Below, piece by piece: positions 44,262 to 51,975 of a stretch of DNA of 51,975 bases; within the stretch, counting starts at the first letter, position 1; every line of letters starts with the position of its first letter. The notes beneath the pieces are model-generated. The model was given only the letters and a program-made list of their open reading frames with translations, was not told the DNA's origin and did no database searches. The DNA comes from Acetobacter sp. DsW_063. GTDB lineage: Bacteria > Pseudomonadota > Alphaproteobacteria > Acetobacterales > Acetobacteraceae. The stretch covers positions 1-51,975 of the forward strand of contig NZ_JOPL01000041.1 of NCBI RefSeq assembly GCF_002153745.1. The letters run 5' to 3'. A program made the position numbers and the translations under genes.

Positions 44262-46420
44262 ATGACTTTTTCAAATCGATCCAAATCCGCCTCCATGGTC
44301 GTTGCACTCTCTCTGGGCGCGGCAAGTCATGCTGCTACGCCAAAGCCTGATCCGGGCGACAACACAGCAACATCCCGAAAACATAAAGAGGCGTCAAAAA
44401 CCTACGCAAACAACACTGAGAGCATCACGGTCAAGGCGGATGCGCGTCGCCCTCATCTCGCAGCCCACACGCCGTTGGGTGCACTGGGAAACAGATCCGA
44501 ATTCGACACGCCATTTTCTCTGAGCGTTGTCTCGGCAGCCAAGGTGGAGCAGATTCAGGCCGTCGACATCGCTGACGTTTTTCGCTCCGAACCTGGCGTG
44601 CAGCAGAACTCCAACGGCGGCTCCACCGCTTCGGGCGCAAGTTTTCGCGTCCGCGGCCTCAATCTCGACTGGACCAACGGCTACAAGATCGACGGCTTCG
44701 CCATTCCTTACTGGTATATCGATCTTCCCATGGCCAATTTCGGCCAATTCCAGCTTTTCAAAGGGGCTTCGGGTTTTCTCTATGGCTTCGGTTCCCCCGG
44801 CGCCGTCATGGATTTTCAACTCAAAAAACCGGTAGACGCACCCAAGCTCGCACTGGAGGCCGGATATCGTTCGGATGCGGTTTTCCGTCAGAGCCTGGAC
44901 GCTGGCGGACCACTGGATCACGCCGGGCGCGTGACGACGAGGCTGGCCATCGGCAACGAAGTCGGCAATCAGTACAATGGAAGTTTTCTTCGCAGCACAT
45001 CCGTTTCCGGAAGCATCCACGTTCGCTTGACCGATACCCTCGATTGGCACGGCGACGCGTTCTATCTCAATACGCTTCAAAAAGGCATGGTCAATGGCGT
45101 GAGCGTCAGCAGTTCGCTGCATTACCTGAGCCCGATCAGCGGACGCGCTGAACTGGGGGCTCCTGACTCATGGAAAACGAACGATTTCAAGCATTTCAAC
45201 ACCGGGTTCGACTGGCGGTTTGCGCCAAACTGGACTGCGCGTCTGACCTACGCCTACACGCATCTGGATGAGAGGTTTCCCTCCAATGCAATCACTTTCC
45301 TTGATAACAAGGGAGATTATCTGAACCGTCCGTTCCAGATGACACGCGTCTTCACATATCCCAGGCTCAGGAGACAACCGAAGGAACGTTCAAAACCGGG
45401 CCACTGCGCCACGATGTCGTCGCCGGAATCACCTGGCTGCTGCAGGATTTCGATGCTGACGCCAATGCCGCCTATTATCCGCCAAATCAGTACGGCAATA
45501 TCTACACGACGCGTCCAACCGCGACCAATGGCACCGCCTATAATCCCCGCCTCTATCGTTACGTCGACTACACGCAAGTTTCCCCATTCTGGAGCGACAC
45601 GGTGACCTGGGGAAAATGGTCGTTGCTCGCGGGCGCACGCTACACCGATTATATTGAAAACGACTACGCGACCGACGGCAGCGGCCGTCGGACTGCGGCG
45701 CGCCAGAACAATCCTGTCACCCCTGTCGTCTCGCTATCCTATAAACCGGACGCAGGGATCAATCTGTATTTCAGCTGGGTCCAGGCCATGCAATCCGGAA
45801 CGCAGGCGGCTGCGACGACGAAGAATGCTTACGCCGTATTCGCCCCAATGCGCAGCGACCAGTATGAAGTCGGCGCCAAGTTCCAGCGTAACAAATGGAG
45901 CGGCACGATCGCTCTATATCGCATGGACACAATCGCATCATACGTCGATTCAAATAATGTCCAGCAACAGGGCGGACTTGTCCGCTATCAAGGCGTTGAA
46001 GCCGCCGTAAATGTTGAGGCGACACGCGATCTGCAACTCTCGGCGAGTTTGACCTATCTTGACGCCCGATACGGCTCAGGAACGCCATACAAGGGCAAGC
46101 AGGCAGAATCCACATCGCCTTTCGAGGCCAATTTCTCGGCAATTTATACGCTGCGCTGGGTGAAGGGGTTAAGCGTCAACGGCGGCCTGAACTACGTATC
46201 GGCGGCATGGCTCAATCCCGACAACAACTTCCGTATGCCGTCTTACATTATCGGCAATGTCGGGGCGCAATACATAACCCAGGTACAGAACCACCGCCTG
46301 ACGTTCAGGGCTTCCGTTCAGAACATAGGCAATGAACGCTACTGGGTCAGTCGCGGCTCGTTGCAGCTTTTTCCGGGTGCGCCACGCACCGCCACAGTCA
46401 GCGCCCGCATCGATTTCTGA
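44262..46420 (+). pseudogene. TonB-dependent siderophore receptor, frameshifted
   Basis: Two adjoining frames together give one outer-membrane receptor of about 718 aa. The first frame (44262 to about 45360) has a signal peptide (SMVVALSLGAASHA), a TonB-box-like ESITVKA, and the plug domain (NRSEFDTPFSLSVVSA; SFRVRGLNLDWTNGYKIDGF; GFLYGFGSPGAVMDFQLKKP) plus the first barrel strands. At TATCCCAGG (45358-45366) the frame is lost; continuing one base over gives AQETTEGTFKTGPLRHDVVA and the remaining barrel through the expected terminal aromatic residue at 46420 (ARIDF). Restoring one C in the CCC run at 45360-45362 would mend it. There is no STN domain, so no sigma/anti-sigma signalling is expected. 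Either a recent inactivating mutation or a sequencing error. Confidence 0.85.
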
Positions 46421-46497
46421 CATCGAACGTCAGCAAGTCGCAGAACAACCATCTTCAGCGCTGCGAACATAAACAAGCCCAGCGCGACAAGACAGGG

Positions 46498-46526
46498 GCT
46501 GTGTAGCGATCACATCGCTACACAGC
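46498..46526 (+). terminator. 13-bp hairpin after the receptor gene
   Basis: Perfect 13-bp arms (GCTGTGTAGCGAT at 46498-46510 and ATCGCTACACAGC at 46514-46526) with a 3-nt loop CAC. It lies 78 bp after the stop of the receptor gene; a T5 run follows about 10 nt later. It stands between convergent genes and is the likely terminator for the plus-strand gene. Confidence 0.6.
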
Positions 46527-46588
46527 GATCCAGACTTTTTCGAGAAAGTTTGGCTGCTTCAGAAGGCCGCAGAGAAAAATCCCGTTCG

Positions 46589-47161
46589 TCAGCCCCCGTG
46601 CGCAGTAACATCGACGTCCACGCCCACTTCAAGCGCCACCCACTGCCCTGATGCCCAGGGACCAGTTCCAACACTGAACGTCGAACGGACAAGCTGGAGA
46701 TGTCCTTTGGCGTGCAGGGCGTCGCCGCTGATGTCGATGGTGAGGGGTAGAACGACAGCCTTGCTGACGCCCTTTATCGTCAACGTGCCTTCCGCATCAT
46801 ACGCGTCGCCGCCTTTGGCCTTGAAGTCCTTCACGTCGAACACCGCCGTCGGGAACGCCTTTACGTCGAACCAGTCGTGACCAGGCAGCGCGCCATCTCG
46901 CTGACTGTCGCCCGTTGTGGCGCTCGTCATGTCCACCGTAATTTTTGCGCGCCCTGCCTCAGGGTGAGCCGGATCGAACGTTATCGACCCATCGTATTTC
47001 CCAAAATGCCCTGAAAACGCCTTGCCGGTTTGAGTGCCGGAAAACCCGAGTGCGCCATCTCCGGCTTTGACTTTCCAGTCAGCTGCAAACGCCGGAGCCG
47101 AAAGCGCGAGCGCGCCCACGATGGCGACGGCGACGGGAAGAAACTTATGAGCGACCTTCAT
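46589..47161 (-). CDS. YceI family periplasmic protein
   Basis: A 190-aa exported protein: signal peptide KVAHKFLPVAVAIVGALALS with cleavage near AFAAD, then a single YceI lipocalin-like barrel (KYDGSITFDPAHPEAGRAKI; PGHDWFDVKAFPTAVFDVKD; YDAEGTLTIKGVSKAVVLPL). YceI proteins bind polyisoprenoid or quinone-like lipids in the periplasm. It is the last gene of a three-gene minus-strand operon and its ATG overlaps the stop of the cytochrome b561 gene by four bases (ATGA), so the two are translationally coupled. Confidence 0.93.
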   Translation of the reverse strand: MKVAHKFLPVAVAIVGALALSAPAFAADWKVKAGDGALGFSGTQTGKAFSGHFGKYDGSITFDPAHPEAGRAKITVDMTSATTGDSQRDGALPGHDWFDVKAFPTAVFDVKDFKAKGGDAYDAEGTLTIKGVSKAVVLPLTIDISGDALHAKGHLQLVRSTFSVGTGPWASGQWVALEVGVDVDVTAHGG

Positions 47162-47778
47162 CGGACTTTTCCCTTTTGGCGTAGTGAATAAGATGCGCCG
47201 AAGGCTGGCAGCATCTGACGAAGAACGTTATCGCGCAAAACGAAATGGTGGCGCAGGGCTGCCGTCACATGCACGACGATCAATGCGAGAAGACCCCATG
47301 AGGCCCAGTGATGAACAATCTTGAGGGCGTCCTCGACAGGCGCCTTGTCCGACAGAGTTGAGAGAACCGGAAGATCAGGCCAGGGGATTGTCCCGAACAG
47401 CACGGTTGGAATACCAAGTACGGAGACGGACACCATCGCCCATCCACTCAGCGGCAGCAGCACCTGCAAACCATACAGGAGGGCGTGCCCGAGGTGCGCA
47501 GCTTTTTTCTCAAGCGGCGGCATGCTCGCTGGCAATGCTGGCGCCCGGTGACCGAAACGCCAGCCAATGCGCAGAACAATCAGAAGCATTACGGTAATGC
47601 CGATAGATTTATGCAGCTGATAGAGCTGGAACACGCGCATCGTATCGAGGTGGAGATGGTCCATGACCAACCCCATTGCGATCAGGGTCAGAATCCCCAG
47701 AGCGATCATCCAGTGAAGGACAATCGCTACCGTGGTGTACCGCGTGTTCCCGCCAACTGCGCTCGCGGGCGTGGTCAT
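47158..47778 (-). CDS. Cytochrome b561
   Basis: A 206-aa inner-membrane di-heme cytochrome with four transmembrane helices. Candidate heme ligands are histidines in IVLHWMI (helix 1), QLHKSIG (helix 2), and the HHWASW/VVHVTAALRHH region of helices 3 and 4. Proteins of this group oxidise ubiquinol or pass electrons to periplasmic partners. It lies between two YceI genes with a 5-bp gap upstream and a 4-bp overlap downstream. The recurrent yceI-b561 pairing suggests that the YceI proteins supply or accept a quinone-like molecule; this is inference from family context. Confidence 0.94.
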   Translation of the reverse strand: MTTPASAVGGNTRYTTVAIVLHWMIALGILTLIAMGLVMDHLHLDTMRVFQLYQLHKSIGITVMLLIVLRIGWRFGHRAPALPASMPPLEKKAAHLGHALLYGLQVLLPLSGWAMVSVSVLGIPTVLFGTIPWPDLPVLSTLSDKAPVEDALKIVHHWASWGLLALIVVHVTAALRHHFVLRDNVLRQMLPAFGASYSLRQKGKVR

Positions 47779-47783
47779 GAAGA

Positions 47784-48401
47784 TCAGTCCTGACGCTCGA
47801 AGGCGCCAGCAATGCGCAGGTGCACGTCGTCAGAGACGTAAGGCACATACATCTTCACGCCGAAGTCGCTGCGCTTGATGACGCCCGTGGCCTCAAAACC
47901 AGCCGTGTATTTCTTGTCCAGCGCATTCACGCCAGCGCCGATGAAGTGAACCTTCAGGGTTTCGGGCTTCGTCACGCCGTGCAGGGTCAGGTTGCCAGTC
48001 ACAACGGCGTCATTCTTGCCGTTGAGCCGAACAGAGGTGGACTCAAACGTGGCGTTCGGGAACTTCGCAGCGTCGAACCATTGATCGCCCTTGAGTTCGT
48101 CATTGAGTTTCGCGCTGGTGGTCTGCACCGAGTCCACCGGGATTGTCACAGACAGCTTAGAAGCGGACGGGTTCTTCGGATCAAGGTTAAGCGTCCCAGA
48201 CACGTTCGAAAACACGCCGAGATAGTTGGTGAAACCGAAATGCAGCACCTCAAAGCTGACCTGCGTGTGACCAGGCTCTACATCATAAGCGCCGGACTGA
48301 ATCTGCGAGGCGCTGGTGACGACCTGCGCAGACGCCGGATTGCCGGCCAACAGGCCGATCGCAAGGGTGGCAGCAGGAAATGAAAAAAGGCTGTACTTCA
48401 T
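47784..48401 (-). CDS. YceI family periplasmic protein, first of operon
   Basis: A 205-aa exported protein: signal peptide KYSLFSFPAATLAIGLLAGN with cleavage near ASAQV, then a YceI barrel (YDVEPGHTQVSFEVLHFGFT; GDQWFDAAKFPNATFESTSV; TGNLTLHGVTKPETLKVHFI). It differs strongly in sequence from the second YceI of the operon, so the two are probably not recent duplicates. I chose ATG 48401 with GGAG about 9 nt upstream; the frame extends to 48434 but the signal peptide would then be displaced. Confidence 0.93.
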   Translation of the reverse strand: MKYSLFSFPAATLAIGLLAGNPASAQVVTSASQIQSGAYDVEPGHTQVSFEVLHFGFTNYLGVFSNVSGTLNLDPKNPSASKLSVTIPVDSVQTTSAKLNDELKGDQWFDAAKFPNATFESTSVRLNGKNDAVVTGNLTLHGVTKPETLKVHFIGAGVNALDKKYTAGFEATGVIKRSDFGVKMYVPYVSDDVHLRIAGAFERQD

Positions 48402-49172
48402 GGCGAGACGCTCCGCTCGGTAAAACTCAGGCACAAGAGATCATGGTTTCATGCAAGGCCGGAACGGCCTCGTTCTCTTCTGGCCCCTTCATTACAGCGG
48501 CGTCGTGACGCAATAAATAGCAACAATGGAAAATCAAAGTTTCCCTATTTTGCATTCACTGCGCCTCTGGGCAGCATGCGCACACAGGACGATGCTCTTC
48601 ACGTCTTCACCCTCCCCTCTCTACATGGGCCTCATCTCATGGCTGTTCGTCGGCTTGTCGCAGGAATTGGCGGATAGTGGCGGCTACTCGGCATATGTCA
48701 GGCGACATACACGCGTCTCGCCTCCCTGAGTGGAGCCTCTCATCGTGTGGAGTCGTGTTCCAGGACTCTGCCGACATAGAAGCCACGATCGTTTATTGAT
48801 TGGCTACCCATCGCCGCAAAGGCGCCGCGTCCGATCAGGTCCGGCTGCGTCATTCTTCTACGAGATTACGCCTCACGCAGACACTACCTCATCGATTACA
48901 GGGGAACCTCACTGGGCAGCACATGTAAGGCCGAGACTCAAAGCGCCACCTTCGCGACGCTCCAAAACCGACCGCGAGAAGCTTTTTCAAGTTACCAGAA
49001 TGAATGCCATTTCCTTGCAAGCTTATTCTAAAATGCAGCCACGGCGTCACCATTAAACGAGCGCATACGCAGCTTTCCGAAGTCGACAAGCAGCCAAAGT
49101 CCCAGCGTTGTCCTGTGTCAACACAATCAAACGCGCTACAGCCGCACGACCTCTCGCATTTTCAAGCGGCTT
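48402..49172. other. Intergenic region without recognised gene
   Basis: About 770 bp between the first yceI gene and the end of the helicase gene, both on the minus strand. It contains the yceI promoter region (48402-48530, with a GGCCG-GAA-CGGCC dyad at 48457-48469). Open stretches on the plus strand at 48526-48729 and 48730-49056 have no recognisable domain or good ribosome site. Lower GC than the neighbouring genes; possibly decayed sequence. Confidence 0.4.
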
Positions 49173-51620
49173 TCATCGACGCGTGCGGGCGCGGCTGTGT
49201 TGACGCAACACGCTTTCAATCCAGTCGTTGAGTTCAGCGGTCGCACGTTCTGCATCTTCCCGGTTGGGGTAGCTGTCAGGAAACCGGAGCGCCAGCCAGC
49301 GCCACGCCACCAGACGTTTATGCCGTTTCTCCGCGCGCTCAAGCTCCTCGCGACCAGCGCGATCCGGCGGCGGCAGGCGACCTGTCCCCGGCGGAGGAAC
49401 CGCTCGGCCCGACGCGTGTTCCGCCGCCCAACCTACGAGACGCCGAATCCCGTTGTCGCGATCGTCGACCGGACACATCGCGTAGGTCCAGCGCTGTGTC
49501 AGGTCGAGCCCTTCCACCCCCTCCAGAGCGGACGCGATGGCGAATGGCTGCTCCATGTCGGCCAGACGGTAATTCGGATCGTCGACGCGCAGCACCGCAC
49601 GCTTGATACGGGCGAGCACGCCGTAAAGGCTGTCCGACCCGATCTCGGCGGCGATCGCGCGAACGATATCCGCATCCGGCTGCACCAGCGGACGCAGTTC
49701 CTCCGGCGGTTCCGGCGCGGCCGCGAGACGATCCCGGATGAAACGCGGACTACCGGCGTCAGCGAGAACCGCGACGACGCCATCTTCGTGCTTGCCATAC
49801 CGTCCGGCGCGACCGCCGATCTGCTTGACCTCCTGCACCGACAGGTCGCGTGTCTGGCGCCCGTCGAACTTGCGCAAGGATGCAAAGACAACGCGCTTGA
49901 TCGACAGATTCAGTCCCATGCCGATAGCGTCGGTAGCAATCAGGATATCAGCCGCGCCAGAATTGAAGCGTTGCGCCTCAGCCCGACGCACCTCGGGACT
50001 CAACGCGCCGTATACGACCGCCACCCGTCGCCCGCGTTCCATCAACGCTGCGCGCAGGTCGAGCACTTCACGACGGGAAAACGCGATCAAAGCGTCGCCA
50101 GTGCGGAGGTCGTTAAGACGCACGCCTGAGGGAGCCGCGCGAAGCGGACTTTTACGATGGAGGGTGATCTCATCCAGCGGATCGCCACAAAGCTCAGCTA
50201 TCCGTCGCACCATTGGAATACAATCCGGCGCGCCAAGAACGAACAGATGCCTTGCCGGGGCGCCCATGATCGCAGCCGTCCAGGCCGCGCCGCGATCCGG
50301 ATCGAAGAGCATCTGCGCTTCATCAATCACCGCGACATCGACGGGGTTGGAGAACGGACACATCTCGACAGTCGCCGCCAGATGCCGACTGCCCGGCGCG
50401 GCAATCCGTTCCTCGCCTGTGGCCAATGCCGCGTCCACACCGCGCGACGCCAGCGCTTCGCGAAACTCATGCGCTAAAAGACGAAGCGGGGCCAACGCCA
50501 GACCGCTCTCCGCACGGGCGAGCGCGTCGAGAGCGGTGTGCGACTTGCCGCTGTTTGTCGGGCCGGTAACCAGAGTGATCCGCCGCGTCAGCGCCCTGGC
50601 CGTGCGAAAATGCGCGGCGTATCTATCCAGCGCCGCCACGCGGGCGATGACCGCGTTGGCCACATGCTTTCCAACGGCGGGCGGTTCCGGCAGCGCGGTA
50701 TCGTGACGGCCGCGCGCATCGCGCCCCCCTTCCCGCCTGGGAACTGCGCTATCGTCCTGCCCGCCACGACGCCACTCCTGCAGGTCGCCACGAAGCGCGA
50801 CGAGCTCGGCCGGATCAAATTCCCATAGTTCGAATCCGTCCGGTTGCCGCACGCGCCGAGCGACCGGAAGACGGTTTTCCGCGACCCAGCGCAACGCCTC
50901 CCGCTGCGAACAATGCAGAATGCGCGGCACTTCGCGGAACGGGACAAGGCTTTGTTCCCACTCTTCAAGGCGCAATTCTTCCCTACGCCGACGCGCCTGA
51001 GCGGCGCGCTCTATCGCCGCTTCGTTTTCCGCACGCTCCTCATCTTCGCGCTGTGCCCCGCCAGCGAAACGGTCGCTATCCGCGAGGCCGAAAGCACTCG
51101 CAATGGACGCTGCGACGCGAGCGACCTGTGCGCTGGACAGCACCCGCCCGGTGTCCAGCATATCCGCCCGCAACGCCTCCAACGCCGCCTTCGGCGTATC
51201 GCCGAGTTCACGATAACGCGCGGCCAAGACGGGCTCGAGAGCGTTGAGTAGTATCGGATCGTTCGCCGCCGGATCATCGACGTTCGCCGCCGCCTGCTCC
51301 ATATCCTCGCGGGAAATCCATATCCGCCCCTCGCGCCGGGTCAGATCCATCATCCGAGACGCCCAGCGCTTGCGACGTACCGCGCATAGCGCGGCGATGA
51401 ACGTATCGTCGGGAATCTCGCGCGCACCCGGCGCCAGGGCCCGGCCAATGCGGCGCAGCAGCGCGGACTCCTCTCGCGGCTCAACCGCGAGGCCGGTACG
51501 CGACAACGCTGTTTCCAGCGCCGCGCGGGCCGGGGACGAAGAATCATGAGACCCGACCGAATTTATACGGTCAGGATCTGGTGCGACCAGCGTGGGGCGA
51601 GGACCTATCGGCGCGTTCAT
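49173..51620 (-). CDS. SUV3-like superfamily 2 helicase
   Basis: An 815-aa ATP-dependent helicase of the Ski2-like/SUV3 family, related to the mitochondrial RNA helicase SUV3. Residues 1-325 are a family-specific, charged N-terminal region with a coiled-coil-like stretch rich in Arg and Glu (DEERAENEAAIERAAQARRR). The helicase core starts at about 345: motif I GPTNSGKSHTALD near 352, motif II VIDEAQML near 432, motif IV-V region SAPSGVRL/GALSPEVRRAEAQRFNS and ATDAIGMGLNLSI, and motif VI QIGGRAGRYG near 603. Residues about 640-815 are the SUV3 C-terminal part. It probably unwinds RNA or RNA-DNA duplexes in turnover. ATG 51620 gives the best N-terminus; ATG 51656 is possible. Confidence 0.92.
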   Translation of the reverse strand: MNAPIGPRPTLVAPDPDRINSVGSHDSSSPARAALETALSRTGLAVEPREESALLRRIGRALAPGAREIPDDTFIAALCAVRRKRWASRMMDLTRREGRIWISREDMEQAAANVDDPAANDPILLNALEPVLAARYRELGDTPKAALEALRADMLDTGRVLSSAQVARVAASIASAFGLADSDRFAGGAQREDEERAENEAAIERAAQARRRREELRLEEWEQSLVPFREVPRILHCSQREALRWVAENRLPVARRVRQPDGFELWEFDPAELVALRGDLQEWRRGGQDDSAVPRREGGRDARGRHDTALPEPPAVGKHVANAVIARVAALDRYAAHFRTARALTRRITLVTGPTNSGKSHTALDALARAESGLALAPLRLLAHEFREALASRGVDAALATGEERIAAPGSRHLAATVEMCPFSNPVDVAVIDEAQMLFDPDRGAAWTAAIMGAPARHLFVLGAPDCIPMVRRIAELCGDPLDEITLHRKSPLRAAPSGVRLNDLRTGDALIAFSRREVLDLRAALMERGRRVAVVYGALSPEVRRAEAQRFNSGAADILIATDAIGMGLNLSIKRVVFASLRKFDGRQTRDLSVQEVKQIGGRAGRYGKHEDGVVAVLADAGSPRFIRDRLAAAPEPPEELRPLVQPDADIVRAIAAEIGSDSLYGVLARIKRAVLRVDDPNYRLADMEQPFAIASALEGVEGLDLTQRWTYAMCPVDDRDNGIRRLVGWAAEHASGRAVPPPGTGRLPPPDRAGREELERAEKRHKRLVAWRWLALRFPDSYPNREDAERATAELNDWIESVLRQHSRARTRR

Positions 51621-51975
51621 TGGGTCCAGTGTGCGCGATACACGGCAACGGAACAATCCCCACCAGTACGGCTATGCAGGCGCGCCTCAAAGCAGCAGGT
51701 CGAGCCGCTTGACGCCACAGAGTCACCCCCTTCGTCACAAGCAACCCAATTTTGTAAGCTGGACGGCGTTACCGTATGCAAAGACAGCCTATCGTTGACG
51801 CATCCGGCGACGAGTGGATGAGGGGGGCGTGGCCACGCCATTACGGGATACCTCGCGTCGCATTTTCAGCGATCCGTCGCCTTAATTGTTAGCCTATCAG
51901 AAATCTCGGCCCTAGATGGAACTGATCACGTGGAGGGATCGAAGAACCGTCAATTGATAAGCTTGGCCCATGATT
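51621..51975. other. Window end without recognised gene
   Basis: About 355 bp upstream of the helicase gene. It should hold that gene's promoter. A plus-strand stretch of 39 codons from ATG 51777 is open but unrecognised. Nothing else can be supported before the window ends. Confidence 0.35.

Noticed and set aside
48526-49056. Two plus-strand open frames in the yceI upstream region
   Set aside because: No recognisable domain, poor start context and lower GC at third positions than the true genes.

Overview
The window is a GC-rich chromosomal segment of an alphaproteobacterium, most likely an acetic acid bacterium or relative (Acetobacteraceae). This assignment is inference. It rests on the neighbourhood bcp - glnE - large AsmA-like protein, the alphaproteobacterial form of ComEC without a metallo-beta-lactamase domain, a CobW GTPase paired with a WD40 protein, a SUV3-like helicase, and frequent TTG/GTG starts. 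No tRNA, rRNA, CRISPR array or intact insertion sequence was seen.

Left part (1-15300): a heptamer tandem repeat at the window edge, an AraC/GyrI-type regulator, a DUF2501 secreted protein, then on the minus strand comEC and a small two-repeat surface-type protein, divergent from radA. Next come an AT-rich gap, a BASS-type transporter, a glutathione S-transferase, a palindrome-rich promoter region, a MASE1-GGDEF diguanylate cyclase, cobalamin-dependent methionine synthase metH (minus), and a small protein that looks like a degenerate CobW G3E GTPase.

Central part (15500-32200), the most distinctive block: a type I secretion ATPase with a degenerate C39 domain and its HlyD-type adaptor, then a Sel1-repeat protein, a TPR-GT2-GT4 multidomain glycosyltransferase, a protein with a hydrophobic-W-like domain, a GT4 glycosyltransferase and, further on, a TPR protein with a GT9-like domain. 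It reads as a secretion plus glycosylation locus, probably making and exporting a glycosylated surface protein or glycan; no substrate gene and no TolC are in view. Two of these proteins, and the small protein next to comEC, carry Lys/Ala/Pro/Thr-rich histone-H1-like tails, two with AT-hook-like motifs. The locus is interrupted by a minus-strand redox cassette (peroxiredoxin-like, SDR, AhpD/CMD-like) lying beside the decayed 5' part of an ISNCY-type transposase gene.

Right part (32200-51975): an ELM1-like protein, a Gly/Pro-rich exported protein, bcp, glnE, an AsmA/DUF3971 envelope protein, CobW plus WD40 (probably metal homeostasis), a TonB-dependent siderophore receptor broken by one frameshift, a yceI - cytochrome b561 - yceI operon, and a SUV3-like helicase. 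Gene-poor stretches lie at 1884-2540, 6926-7395, 8977-9615, 29715-30410, 43522-44261, 48402-49172 and 51621-51975.
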